A DNA stretch of 64,000 bases from Bin95 sp965220855 (GCA_965220855.1 CBDCQY010000002.1:1-64000), one strand, 5' to 3'. Positions 9,829 through 18,523 are shown, numbered from the stretch's first letter. The notes: generated by a model from the letters alone, not told the origin. Numbers and translations are program-made.

Positions 9829-10098
9829 ATGAGCATGGACAGCCTGCCCGAGGAGACGGATTTCGTCTTCTTCGTCGAGGCGCTGCCCGACGACGGACTG
9901 CATCGCCTGGCGATCGCCGTCGAGGGCATGGACGCCCCGATCCCGACGATGATGGTCGCGGTCGATATCGACAGCGCGCTTGAGATCGCGGATCGTTTCA
10001 ACCGCCGCCTAGGCCGCGACCGGGCCTCCTGGACCGCCTTCGCCGCGCGCTGCCTGGGCGGCGGGGACAAGGACTCGGACAGCGCTCCCTGGTGCTGA
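9829..10098 (+). CDS. Small acidic hypothetical protein
   Basis: An 89-residue product with a strong ribosome-binding site (GGGGGAGGA, 9812-9820). Residues 10-60 (FVFFVEALPDDGLHRLAIAV ... VDIDSALEIADRFNRRLG) look like a small alpha/beta domain. The C-terminal region of the upstream zinc-ribbon protein (FAVFLVGADEPLAVF) has a loosely similar start, so the two could be related; this is only a visual impression. No catalytic motif is seen. Confidence 0.55.
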   Translation: MSMDSLPEETDFVFFVEALPDDGLHRLAIAVEGMDAPIPTMMVAVDIDSALEIADRFNRRLGRDRASWTAFAARCLGGGDKDSDSAPWC

Positions 10099-10111
10099 GA
10101 ACGCCCATTTG

Positions 10112-10146
10112 GAACCGGGCGACGGCCTTGCCGCCCGGCCCGGTTC
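10112..10146 (+). terminator. GC-rich hairpin after the small acidic gene
   Basis: GAACCGGG (10112-10119) pairs with CCCGGTTC (10139-10146), 14 bases after the preceding stop codon. No U-run follows, so it is a weak terminator candidate or simply an RNA-stabilising hairpin. Confidence 0.35.
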
Positions 10147-10384
10147 GGGGCCTCCACCGACTTTGCAACTGCGTCGCGCAACGCCTTGTATCCGGTTCCG
10201 CCCGTTGCTACGGTTTGCGCGCTGAGGCGATCAGGAAGGGGTCTTCGCGCCATGACCATCACAGCTTCTCGCCCGACCTGCCGCACCGTCGGCCCCGCTA
10301 TCGGTGGCATTTCCGCCTTCGCCTCTCTGCGGACGGCCGCCCGGCGGTTGGCTGCGGCGCTGCCGGTCCGGTGTTCACTATTTA

Positions 10385-10396
10385 CCCCCCCCCCCC
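10385..10396 (+). repeat. C12 homopolymer just upstream of a surface-protein start
   Basis: Twelve consecutive C residues lie 17 bases before the ATG at 10414 and inside the longer open frame that could start at 10252. Tracts of this length slip during replication. If translation begins at 10252, each change of one C switches the downstream protein off or on; if it begins at 10414, the tract could alter the leader instead. Confidence 0.8.
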
Positions 10397-10413
10397 GCGC
10401 TCGCAGGGGAGCA

Positions 10414-13400
10414 ATGCCCCATCCCCGCATTTGGCCCAACCGCTCGGCAAGCGGCGCTGCCCTGCTGCTGGGCGCAGCTCTCTTGTTCGGTGGCGCCCAG
10501 GCCGCTAAGGCGGACTTGACCCTCACCTTCTCCGACGACGGTACGAACTCCACCATCACCGCCAGTGGCAGCCTGAACTTGACGCATTGCCAAAATAGGC
10601 GGAATAATTTAGGAAAGTCGGATTATAGACGGAGAATGTGGATGAACAACGATAGTTTGGGTTTCCTGGTTGGTAATTCTACAAGTGATGAATTTTATAC
10701 ATATTGCAACTACACGGGCGGTGCACGGACCATTGACGGAGCCGACAGCTACACGGGCAGAAAAGATACTTTCACAAATAGATTCAAACTTGGACAGTAC
10801 GTTGCAGGTTTTTCTATACAAGTTGAAAACGTTGACAACGGAACTTTGCATGTGAATTCCACATCGAGTAGCACCTACAATCCCGACGGTAAGACAATCA
10901 CCTTTCCCGGAACATTGTTATCGGTGCTGCGAGATAACGATTTCAAGATGTCGATTACCATCGACAGCAGCCAGAAAGTTATATTTACGACGGTGAACCC
11001 CTCGCCGCGGCCAATCGCGCCAGCCGGCCTGAAGGCCACTCCGGGCGACACCGAAGTGACGCTGGAGTGGACGAACCCGAACAACGACACCATCACGAGG
11101 TATCAGTACCAACAGAAGGCAGGCGACGGAAGCTACGGGAACTGGATGAACATCGGCGAAAGCGGTGCATCCACCGTCAGCCACACCGTCTCCGACCTGA
11201 CCAACGGCACTGCATACGCCTTCAAGATTCGAGCGATAGGGAGGGGCGGCGACGGCGCCGAATCGAACCAGGCCACGGCAACGCCCAATGTGGCGCCCGC
11301 CATGCCCGTGTTGGGCGAGCCGCAGCCGGGCAATGCGGAGGTCAAGCTGGTCTGGACCTACACGGCAAACACCGCCGAGGTCGCCAATTGGCAATACCGA
11401 CGGAAGGAAAACGGCACCACCGTATGGGGCGCTTGGACGGACATCAACGGCAGCAACAAGGACACCAAGGAGTACACCGTCACCAGCCTCCAGAACAACA
11501 CGACCTATGATTTTCAGGTGCGCGCCAGGACGAACGGCGGCGTGGCCGGCCCGCCGAGCGGCGCCCGGTTCGCGACGCCGGCGGGGCCGCCGGTGGCGGC
11601 GACGGCGCTGACCGCGACGGCGGGCGGCAGGCGAGCGACGCTGACGTGGACGCTTGAGCCGGGCGACCCCAGCATCGAGATTTGGCAATATCAGGCGGTT
11701 CGGGGTGAGTTCACGAACGAATTCGGCTTCGGAAGCGCCACGTGGAGACCAATGACCGGCACCGATGCGACGACGCGTAGCCATACGGTGAGCAATCTCG
11801 AAAGCGAGGTCACCTACAGCTTCCGCATCCGCGCCGTCGGCTATGGCGGCAACGGAGCCGCATCGGACATCGCGACGGCAACGCCGGAGCGGGATACGGC
11901 GCCAAGCTTCGGCGGCGCGGCCATTGCGGACCGAAGCTGGTCGCTGGACAGGGCCATCCGCGCGCTGCAACTGCCGGCGGCGAGCAGCGGCAATGGCGCG
12001 CTGAGCTATACGCTCACGCCCGATCTTCCCGCCGGGCTGAGCTTCGACGCCTCGACGCGGCAGATTGTCGGCGCGCCGACGGCGATACAGCCGGCCGCGA
12101 CCTACAGCTGGAAGGCGGCGGATGAGGACGGTGACGAAGCGACGCTGACCTTCACCATCGCGGTGGAGGCGGACGTGGCGCCGGGTTTCGGCGATGCGGC
12201 CATTGCCGACCGAAGCTGGTCGCAGGGCAGGGCCATCCGCGCGCTGCAACTGCCGGCGGCGAGCGGCGGCAATGGGGCGCTGAGCTATACGCTCACGCCC
12301 GATCTTCCCGCCGGGCTGAGCTTCGACGCCTCGACGCGGCAGATCGCCGGCGCGCCGACGACGCTACAGTCGGCGGCGTCCTATACATACAGGGTGGCGG
12401 ACCAGGATAATGACGAAGCGACGCTGACCTTCACCATCGCGGTGGAGGCGGACATGGCGCCGGGTTTCGGCGATGCGGCGATCGCCGACCGGGTTTACGC
12501 GCAGAACGCGGCGATCGACGCGCTGCAACTTCCCCGGGCCACGGGCGGCAACGGGGCGCTGAGCTACTCGATTTCACCCGATCTTCCCGTCGGGCTGAGC
12601 TTCGACGCGTCCATGCGGCAGATCGCCGGCGCGCCGACGACGCTACAGTCGGCGGCGTCCTATACATACAGGGTGGCGGACCGGGACAATGACGAAGCGA
12701 CGCTGACCTTCACCATCGCGGTGGAGGCGGATACGGCGCCGAGTTTCGGCGACGCGGCCATTGCCGACCAGAGTTACGCGCTGGATCGGACGATCGGCGT
12801 GCTGCAATTGCCGGCGGCGAGCGGGGGCAATGGCGCGCTGAGCTACACGCTCACGCCCGAACTGCCGGACGGGCTGAGCCTTGACGCCTCGACGCGGCAA
12901 ATCACCGGCGCGCCGACGGCGCTGCAGGAGGCCCTGACCTACAGTTGGCGGGCGGTGGACGCGGACTTCAACAGGTCGGGGTCGGATGCGGCCACGCTGT
13001 CCTTCACCATTGAAGTGACGACGGCGGAAATGGAGCGGCGGGCGCTGAAGCACATGCTGGCGGCGACGGCGCGGGCGACGCTCGCCGGCGCGGTCGATGT
13101 TATCGGACAGCGTTTCGATGCGGCGCCGGGCGGGCCGGGCCTGTCATTGGCCGGTCGTCGGATCGGCGGCGCGCCGCCGGTCGTCGATCGCTATCGCCGG
13201 GACCGTTGGGACCGGCTGGGCCGCCGGGACGACCGGGCGACGCCGATGGGCTATTCCATGGACGGGTCGTCCCTGTTGCGCGACAGCGCCTTCACCCTGC
13301 CGCTGGCGGCGTCGGGCGCGGCTCCGGGCGGTCCCGGCTGGACGGTGTGGGGCCGGGGCGACTGGCGGGGCTTCGAGGGCCGCAAGGATGGTGGCAGCTG

Positions 13401-14418
13401 GGACGGCGAGCAGCGGACGGGCTGGCTGGGCGTGGATGCGCGCCTGGACGGGGGGCTGACGGCCGGTCTGGCGCTCTCGCAGGGCAAGAGCGAAGCGGAT
13501 TACCGGCTTGACGAGTCCGGGGGCCGTCTGGAGACCTCTCTGACGACGGTGTGGCCCTATGTGCAGGTGACGACCGGCAATGGCGGCGCGCTGCGCGCGG
13601 TGCTGGGCCGGGGCGCGGGCGAGGCGACGCATCGGGCGTCGGAGGGCGATGGGGAGCAGGCGGACCTGTCGTTGCTGGCGGGTTCGGTGAGCGGCCGTCT
13701 GCCGGTGGCCCGGCGGGGTGGCTTCTCCTGGTCGGCGTTTGGCGGTGTGAGCCTGGCGCGGATCGAGACGGAGGGTTCGTCGGCGACATCGATCGGCGAT
13801 CTGAAGGCGACGAACTGGCGTCTGAGAGGCGGCGCGGAAGCGTCGCATGACGGCATTGCGCTTTCGTCCGGGTCTGGCTGGCTGCTTCAGCCGCGCGGCG
13901 CGCTGGCGGTTCGCAAGGACAGCGGCGACGGTGTGACCGGGATCGGCATGGAGTTGAGCGGCGGCGCGCGTCTGGCGTCTGCGGGCGGACGCTTCGGTCT
14001 CGATGCGTCCAGCCACTGGCTGGCGCTGCACTCCGCCGACGGGATGCGGGAATGGGGCGCGAGCCTGGAGGCGCGGCTCGCGCCGTCCGCCGACGGGCGC
14101 GGCCTGTCGCTCGCCCTCGGCCCGGCCTGGGGGCCGCAGCAGGCGGGCGCGCTCGCACGCGAGCGCCTCTTCGACGAGGAGCGGGGCGACGGTGCGGGCC
14201 TCTCCATGGCGGCGCGCACCGGCTATGGCTTTGCGACCGCCGGCGGGCTGCTGACGCCGTTTGCGGAACTGGCCCTCAGCGGTGAGCCGCGCACGCAGCA
14301 CTACCGCACGGGCGTCGGCTTCGCCCGGGGTGGCATCGACGCCGCGCTGACGGCCGGCCACCGCGCCGGCGGAGATCCCGACACCCGCATCGGCATGGAC
14401 CTGCGGCTGAACTTCTGA
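10414..14418 (+). CDS. Autotransporter-like surface protein: Fn3 and putative-Ig repeats plus C-terminal beta-barrel
   Basis: A 1334-residue secreted protein. Residues 1-33 form a signal peptide (basic start, then GAALLLGAALLFGGAQAAKA). Residues 34-200 are an AT-rich unique domain. Three fibronectin-III-like domains follow at about 201-290, 292-389 and 390-492. Then come four 93-residue putative-Ig or cadherin-like repeats (ALSYTLTPDLPAGLSFDAST and variants, 493-865). About 460 residues of beta-barrel pattern end in LNF, the usual terminal Phe of outer-membrane proteins. The role is probably an outer-membrane anchored adhesin or type V secreted protein. The ATG at 10414 is preceded by AGGGGAG; an in-frame ATG at 10252 with AGGAAGG would add 54 residues and place the C12 tract inside the gene. 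A surface protein fits mating contact or host contact; this is inferred. Confidence 0.8.
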   Translation: MPHPRIWPNRSASGAALLLGAALLFGGAQAAKADLTLTFSDDGTNSTITASGSLNLTHCQNRRNNLGKSDYRRRMWMNNDSLGFLVGNSTSDEFYTYCNYTGGARTIDGADSYTGRKDTFTNRFKLGQYVAGFSIQVENVDNGTLHVNSTSSSTYNPDGKTITFPGTLLSVLRDNDFKMSITIDSSQKVIFTTVNPSPRPIAPAGLKATPGDTEVTLEWTNPNNDTITRYQYQQKAGDGSYGNWMNIGESGASTVSHTVSDLTNGTAYAFKIRAIGRGGDGAESNQATATPNVAPAMPVLGEPQPGNAEVKLVWTYTANTAEVANWQYRRKENGTTVWGAWTDINGSNKDTKEYTVTSLQNNTTYDFQVRARTNGGVAGPPSGARFATPAGPPVAATALTATAGGRRATLTWTLEPGDPSIEIWQYQAVRGEFTNEFGFGSATWRPMTGTDATTRSHTVSNLESEVTYSFRIRAVGYGGNGAASDIATATPERDTAPSFGGAAIADRSWSLDRAIRALQLPAASSGNGALSYTLTPDLPAGLSFDASTRQIVGAPTAIQPAATYSWKAADEDGDEATLTFTIAVEADVAPGFGDAAIADRSWSQGRAIRALQLPAASGGNGALSYTLTPDLPAGLSFDASTRQIAGAPTTLQSAASYTYRVADQDNDEATLTFTIAVEADMAPGFGDAAIADRVYAQNAAIDALQLPRATGGNGALSYSISPDLPVGLSFDASMRQIAGAPTTLQSAASYTYRVADRDNDEATLTFTIAVEADTAPSFGDAAIADQSYALDRTIGVLQLPAASGGNGALSYTLTPELPDGLSLDASTRQITGAPTALQEALTYSWRAVDADFNRSGSDAATLSFTIEVTTAEMERRALKHMLAATARATLAGAVDVIGQRFDAAPGGPGLSLAGRRIGGAPPVVDRYRRDRWDRLGRRDDRATPMGYSMDGSSLLRDSAFTLPLAASGAAPGGPGWTVWGRGDWRGFEGRKDGGSWDGEQRTGWLGVDARLDGGLTAGLALSQGKSEADYRLDESGGRLETSLTTVWPYVQVTTGNGGALRAVLGRGAGEATHRASEGDGEQADLSLLAGSVSGRLPVARRGGFSWSAFGGVSLARIETEGSSATSIGDLKATNWRLRGGAEASHDGIALSSGSGWLLQPRGALAVRKDSGDGVTGIGMELSGGARLASAGGRFGLDASSHWLALHSADGMREWGASLEARLAPSADGRGLSLALGPAWGPQQAGALARERLFDEERGDGAGLSMAARTGYGFATAGGLLTPFAELALSGEPRTQHYRTGVGFARGGIDAALTAGHRAGGDPDTRIGMDLRLNF
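11893..13008 (+). repeat. Four tandem 279-bp repeats in the surface-protein gene
   Basis: Units start near 11893, 12172, 12451 and 12730, each beginning with a GGCGCC-AG/GG-TTCGG segment and each exactly 93 codons long. Long stretches of units 1-3 are nearly identical in DNA, so unequal recombination could change the number of domains without breaking the frame. Confidence 0.85.
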
Positions 14419-14921
14419 CGGCTCCCGTCCCCCCGCCTGCCTGCTGCGCAGCCGGCCCGCCGTCGGCGGTGCTCGCCCGCGCCGCACGAACCCTTGCCAT
14501 GCGATCGCAGCTGACGCGCTGACCGCTGCCGGATAGGGCGCGCGGCACCCGCCGCACTCTACGACCACCTGCTGTCGGCGCGCTGACCGCTGCCGGATAG
14601 AGCGCACGGCGCGCGGCGCACTCCGCCGTCCCGAGCTGCCCGGCCGCATCGGCATCGCTGTCGCGCCACAACGCGCGCCGCGACGAGCGGCTTGCGCGAG
14701 TGCCTCGACGATCCGAAGCCTCCTCGACCGCTCCACCGTCACCGACGGGGCGTGCGCCACGTTCGGCAGCCGGGGGGCCTCCTGTCTCGCGCCGTCCGCC
14801 CCGATCCCCGTTGCCTCGCTCCCCGGAGGGGGAGTTTCGCGCGTGCCGGGCAAGCGCCCTGGAGGCGGGAGGGAGGGTCTCTCTCGCACCGGGCGCGGCA
14901 ACCGCGAAGGAGGCAGCGCCC
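14419..14921. other. Intergenic region with a 21-bp direct repeat
   Basis: No convincing gene in about 500 GC-rich bases. The segment GCGCTGACCGCTGCCGGATA plus one G occurs at 14516-14536 and again at 14580-14600, a 64-base period, each followed by a similar GC-rich tail ending in GCACTC. It could be a duplicated binding site or a remnant of a longer tandem duplication. Confidence 0.5.
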
Positions 14922-15077
14922 ATGTTCGGCATCGACACCGACCACGACCCGATCGACCCGTCCGCCACAGAACTGCTCGAAGCCCTCGGCCTCGACGCCC
15001 ATGCCGTGCGCGAGACGCTCGCCGACGACCTCGCCCGGCGCTGCCCCGACCGCGCCGTCATGGCGGACGGGAGGTAG
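14922..15077 (+). CDS. Small acidic hypothetical protein (51 aa)
   Basis: ATG preceded by GAAGGAGG 12 bases upstream. The 51-residue product is acidic at the start (DTDHDPIDPS) and then has one amphipathic helix (ATELLEALGLDAHAVRETLA). It lies just upstream of ssb on the same strand and may belong to the same transcription unit. Function unknown; it may be a small protein-binding peptide. Confidence 0.5.
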   Translation: MFGIDTDHDPIDPSATELLEALGLDAHAVRETLADDLARRCPDRAVMADGR

Positions 15078-15173
15078 AGGAGAGCTTGAAGAAAGCGAGC
15101 GGATGAGGGGCCGGAGAGAGATTCCGGTTCCTCTCCGTTCGCCAACCCATCGTCATCGACCAGGAGACAGACC

Positions 15174-15608
15174 ATGGCATTCGGACTCAACCGGGCCGAA
15201 CTCATCGGGCGCATCGGCGCCGACGTCACCGTGAACAACCTCGTCTCGGGCGGGCGCGTCGCCAACTTCAGCGTCGCCACCGACGAGAGCTATCTCGACC
15301 GCAACTCCGGCGAGCGGGTGGACCGCACCGAGTGGCACCGCATCGTCACCTTCCAGGACGGTCTGGTGGACATGCTGAGCAAGAACGCGCGGAAGGGCCG
15401 CCTGGTCTATGTCGCGGGCAAGCTACAGACGCGGCGCTGGAAGCGCGACGGCGAGGATGCGGACCGCTTCTCGACCGAGATCCTTCTGGTTCCCGGCGGG
15501 CGCGTGCAGTTCCTCGACAAGGCGAACGGCGCCGCGCCGCCGGCGCCCGATGCCGGGACCGCCGCCCCGGCGCCTGCAGAGGCTGCCGACGACGACCTGC
15601 CGTTCTGA
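15174..15608 (+). CDS. ssb: Single-stranded DNA-binding protein
   Basis: The 144-residue product is a standard bacterial SSB: OB-fold core in residues 1-110 (LNRAELIGRIGADVTVN, GGRVANFSVAT, RTEWHRIVTF, KGRLVYVAGKLQTRRW), a Pro/Ala-rich linker, and the tail DDDLPF that recruits DNA-repair and replication partners. The start follows AGGAGA. Conjugative elements commonly carry their own SSB to coat DNA entering the recipient. A second, tail-less SSB gene is at 37368-37745. Confidence 0.95.
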   Translation: MAFGLNRAELIGRIGADVTVNNLVSGGRVANFSVATDESYLDRNSGERVDRTEWHRIVTFQDGLVDMLSKNARKGRLVYVAGKLQTRRWKRDGEDADRFSTEILLVPGGRVQFLDKANGAAPPAPDAGTAAPAPAEAADDDLPF

Positions 15609-15629
15609 GGCCGTCGCAATCCCCCACCC

Positions 15630-15660
15630 ATCGGGCCGGCGCCGCGCGCGTCGGCCCGAT
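15630..15660 (+). terminator. Hairpin downstream of ssb
   Basis: ATCGGGCCG (15630-15638) pairs perfectly with CGGCCCGAT (15652-15660), followed by CTTCCTTTC. The 9-bp GC-rich stem with a weak pyrimidine tail, 21 bases after the ssb stop, fits a Rho-independent terminator, though the T-run is poor. Confidence 0.5.
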
Positions 15661-15688
15661 CTTCCTTTCGCCAGGCTGGAGCATCCCG

Positions 15689-15916
15689 ATGAGCGAGATC
15701 GCCTTCGAGCGCATCACCCCGACCGAGTCCCGCATCCGTGACGCCGACGGCGCCTGTGTGGGCGGCGTCCATGCCCAGGACGACATCCTGAAGCCCGGAC
15801 GGCGGGTCTATCTGATCCATCTCGACGAGGACCCCAGGGGCTGGATCGCTGTGCACGACCGCGCCCGCATCCGCGAGGTCGCCGTGCAGCGCCTGCGGAC
15901 GCATCCGTTCCGATGA
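15689..15916 (+). CDS. Hypothetical protein (75 aa)
   Basis: A 75-residue product. The pattern is a small beta-rich domain (FERITPTESRIRDADGACVG, RRVYLIHLDEDPRGWIAVHD) with a basic C-terminus. Codon use matches ssb. GGAG lies about 7 bases before the ATG. No known family is recognised. It is placed among DNA-handling backbone genes, but nothing else indicates function. Confidence 0.55.
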   Translation: MSEIAFERITPTESRIRDADGACVGGVHAQDDILKPGRRVYLIHLDEDPRGWIAVHDRARIREVAVQRLRTHPFR

Positions 15917-16324
15917 ATGCGCGGCGGCACGGCCCGCGCTTCATCCCGAAGGCCGTGCAGGGCTGCACCGCAGAAGGGGTGCGTGCAGGTGGAGAGAAAC
16001 GCTCTCTCCTCTGTCTGTCTCATCGTGCCACACGTGCTCACTACGCCAACCCCTTCGGGGTCCTCCACTCCGCTTGCGCTCCGTTCCGGCCGGGACTCGC
16101 AATGAAACGGCGCTGGCGCGCCTAGGCCCGGCGCGGCGCGCGACCGTGGCTCCGCGCTCGCTGCGCTCGCTTGTGCGCCCGCACCACTCGCGCACCGCGC
16201 CGGGCCATTCATTCCGGCCCCGGTGGCTCCGCTCCGCGCGCGTGTCCCAATGAGACAGACGCCGGAGCGAGCACCGCACCGGTCAACGGGCCGCAAGGCC
16301 TCCAACGCAAGCGAGGAGTTCATC
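15917..16324. other. Intergenic region with short GC-rich inverted motifs
   Basis: About 400 bases with no supportable gene. It holds several short palindromic GC motifs such as CGCTCGCTGCGCTCG near 16155-16170 and similar TCCGCTTGCGCTCCG near 16070-16085. These may form local structure or be degenerate repeats, but they do not make a regular array. Confidence 0.4.
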
Positions 16325-17242
16325 ATGTACGACATCGACACCCACCGGGCGCTGTCCGTCACCGCCACTGTCTGCGAACAGGCCGCCCTCTTCGGCGCAA
16401 CCCCGGAGCGCGACGAGCACGACCCCCGCGAGGTCTGGGATCGCGACGAAGCCATCGCCGCCAGCAGCGAAGCCTTCCGCATCATGGCCGAGGGCGTCGC
16501 CCCCGACGGCTTCCAGCTCGCCGACGAGCGCGAGCATCTGCTCTGGGGCATCGTCAATGCCTTCGACGCCCAGCTCCGCAGGCTCGACCGCAGCATCGAC
16601 CGCCTCACGCCCGAGATGCGCGACCTCGAACGCGCCCAGGACGGCACGGAGGTCAAAGCGCGCGAGCTGGAGCTGCTCACCGACCGGGCGCAGAACCTCG
16701 GCGATCGCCGCGACGCCTTCGAGCGGATGCGCGACGCGCTGGCCGAGCAATACCGCAGCGTCACCCGCGAGGTCTGGCGGCCCCGGCGCGGCAGCCACAC
16801 CAGCCAGACCGGCAGGCTCACCTCGGCGGCCATCGACGCCCGCGACTTCCAGCGCGCCCGCAAGGATCGCGAGACGCGGGCGCACCTGCCCGAGGGCACC
16901 CTGGTCGCCATCGCCGGCGGCAAGCAGGTCGGCGACGCGGGCGCGGTGTTCGCACGGCTCGACCGCGTCCGCGCCAAATATCCCGACATGGTGCTGGTGC
17001 ATGGCGGCGGACCCGGCGTCGAGAGGCTCGCGGCGCAGTGGGCCGAGCAGCGCGGCGTGCACCAGGTCGTCTGCAAGCCGGACTGGAACGCCCACGGCCG
17101 CGCCGCCCCCTTCCGCCGCAACGACGAACTGCTGAACCTGCTGCCGAAGGGCGTCATCGCCTTCCCCGGCTCCGGCATCACCGACAATCTCGTCGAGAAG
17201 GCCGTGCAGCTCGGCATCCCCGTGCACAAGGTCGCCGCCTGA
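16325..17242 (+). CDS. DUF2493 (SLOG-like) protein with N-terminal coiled coil
   Basis: A 305-residue protein. The C-terminal half has the DUF2493 pattern of the SLOG nucleotide-binding fold: LVAIAGGKQVGDAG, then MVLVHGGGPGVERLAAQWAE, then a final GVIAFPGSGITDNLVEKA. Residues 75-160 are helical and charged, consistent with a coiled coil. SLOG domains bind nucleotides or nucleotide-derived ligands, so a sensor or nucleotide-processing role is likely but unproven. The start follows CGAGGAG. It is common on alphaproteobacterial plasmids and islands near ssb-like genes, as here. It is the last clear plus-strand backbone gene before the control region. Confidence 0.85.
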   Translation: MYDIDTHRALSVTATVCEQAALFGATPERDEHDPREVWDRDEAIAASSEAFRIMAEGVAPDGFQLADEREHLLWGIVNAFDAQLRRLDRSIDRLTPEMRDLERAQDGTEVKARELELLTDRAQNLGDRRDAFERMRDALAEQYRSVTREVWRPRRGSHTSQTGRLTSAAIDARDFQRARKDRETRAHLPEGTLVAIAGGKQVGDAGAVFARLDRVRAKYPDMVLVHGGGPGVERLAAQWAEQRGVHQVVCKPDWNAHGRAAPFRRNDELLNLLPKGVIAFPGSGITDNLVEKAVQLGIPVHKVAA

Positions 17243-17254
17243 CCGCAGCACCGC

Positions 17255-17285
17255 AACGGGCCGCGTCGCTCCGGCGCGGCCCGTT
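17255..17285 (+). terminator. Hairpin after the DUF2493 gene
   Basis: AACGGGCCGCG (17255-17265) pairs perfectly with CGCGGCCCGTT (17275-17285), 13 bases after the stop codon, with a 9-base loop. This is a strong 11-bp stem; only a short T-poor tail follows. Confidence 0.55.
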
Positions 17286-17410
17286 CATTCCCGTCATCAC
17301 GGTCCGGCGCAGCGGCGCAGGCAGCGCTGCACCGCCATCCCCGCACTGCCTGCCGCACGTCCTCCGACACTCGCCCCGGCACCGCCGCGGGCGCCCGCGC
17401 GAGTGCGACT

Positions 17411-17585
17411 GCGGGAACGTGTGCGCCATCCACGGATGCGCTCGCGGTAACGTGTGCAAGGAGCAACAACGCCATGATCGACACCGCCTTCATCGCCTAT
17501 AGGTGCGTTGCGGTAACGTGTGCGCGGCGGCATTCTGTTCTGCGGAACATGTGCAACCGCGCGAGTGCGCTGAGGGAACATGCGC
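17411..17585 (+). repeat. Iteron-like array of five 14-bp direct repeats
   Basis: Copies: GCGGGAACGTGTGC (17411), GCGGTAACGTGTGC (17444), GCGGTAACGTGTGC (17510), TGCGGAACATGTGC (17541) and GAGGGAACATGCGC (17572). Start-to-start distances are 33, 66, 31 and 31 bases, close to three or six helical turns, so bound proteins would line one face of the DNA. It lies in a region without a convincing gene (17286-18130). It may be a replication iteron set, a partition or regulator site, or part of oriT. Confidence 0.65.
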
Positions 17586-17917
17586 GGCTTCCGCTGCGCC
17601 ATGTGTGACGGACGTGGCCGCCGCCTTGCATCGCGCGCCGCGTTTTGTTACCTCAGGGCAAGGACGACGGCGCGGAACGCGTTCGGTGATCGCAGCCCGG
17701 TCGTCCCGCTCAATCGCCGCGACGGCTCCAAACCCTTGCGGCGCCGGCGTTTCAAGCCGGTCACGGTGTGCAGGCCAACCTCGACCATTCGACCCCCGTC
17801 GGGGTCGTAGGCCTTACACCCCACGCATCGAGATGCAGGTGTGCTGCAGGCGCGCGCTTGGCGTGCACTTTCTCGCGTTTTCAACGACTTGCGACGACGC
17901 GGAGTTGATGGGCCGAG

Positions 17918-18035
17918 TGTATGCTCTCGGTGTTACCTTTCAATCCCTTATATTCCAAACAGTTACAGGATGCCGTATGCTCTCAGCATACGGCGAATTC
18001 CGGGTCCAATTTCAACCGTATGCGGACGGCATACG
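17918..18035. promoter_or_regulatory. Palindromic operator or oriT-like sites upstream of the RHH gene
   Basis: A near-perfect palindrome GCCGTATGCT-CTC-AGCATACGGC spans 17972-17994 and a second, CGTATGC-GGACG-GCATACG, spans 18017-18035. Their centres are 43 bases apart (four helical turns). A half-site GTATGCTCTC lies at 17918-17928. Shared core GTATGC with GCATAC suggests one dimeric protein, most simply the ribbon-helix-helix protein encoded 96 bases downstream. Such sites are usual for autoregulation and for relaxosome accessory proteins at oriT. Confidence 0.65.
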
Positions 18036-18130
18036 TCAAAAACAGCATCGGCGGGACCTGGAGCGCTGGGGGCAGGCGACGCCAGCGCTGACCTTCGGGC
18101 TCAGAAACGTGACTTTTCGGGGACAACACC

Positions 18131-18523
18131 ATGGCAGAAAATGACACTGGCGCTACGGATGCCGTTGAGAACGGCGACCAGAAGCAGGCCGAGCCGCGCA
18201 CGCCGCGCTCGATTCGGTTCTCGGATTCCGAGTGGGGGCGCATCGAGCGCGAAGCCAAAATGCGCGGAATGGCGGCTGCCGAACTGGTCCGCCATGCGGC
18301 AGTGAACCTTGCCGCCGGCGATTCCAGCGCCAATCCCGTGTCGTTCCCGCCCGAGATCGCTGCCCAGATCGAGCGCATCTACCGGGGTGTCTATCTCCTC
18401 TCGACGCTGAAACGAGACGAAATGCTCCGCGCGGGCGAGCAGGAGACGCTGGAGCGGATCGCCAAGGCTGCTCGAAAATCGCAGACTGCCATTGAGAACG
18501 ACGCCTCGCGGCAGGATTCATGA
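18131..18523 (+). CDS. Ribbon-helix-helix / MobC-like DNA-binding protein
   Basis: A 130-residue protein. Residues 22-58 match the relaxosome accessory (MobC/TraY-like) or RHH pattern: PRSIRFSDSEWGRIEREAKM, then RGMAAAELVRHAAV, meaning a beta strand followed by two helices. The C-terminal half is helical (QIERIYRGVYLLSTLKRDEM) and probably oligomerises. Two palindromes sharing GTATGC/GCATAC lie just upstream, consistent with self-regulation or oriT binding. In related elements such genes sit next to the relaxase; here about 14 kb of defence cargo separates it from traI. Confidence 0.7.
   Translation: MAENDTGATDAVENGDQKQAEPRTPRSIRFSDSEWGRIEREAKMRGMAAAELVRHAAVNLAAGDSSANPVSFPPEIAAQIERIYRGVYLLSTLKRDEMLRAGEQETLERIAKAARKSQTAIENDASRQDS

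Noticed and set aside
13144..14901. 585-codon minus-strand frame
   Set aside because: It is antisense to the beta-barrel part of the surface protein and low in complexity.
17720..17830. Possible tRNA or attachment site
   Set aside because: I could not fold a cloverleaf with a T-loop on either strand, and no integrase gene is present.
17503..18144. 213-codon plus-strand frame
   Set aside because: It runs through the iteron-like repeats and palindromes, lacks a ribosome-binding site and shows no codon bias; the region is better read as non-coding control DNA.
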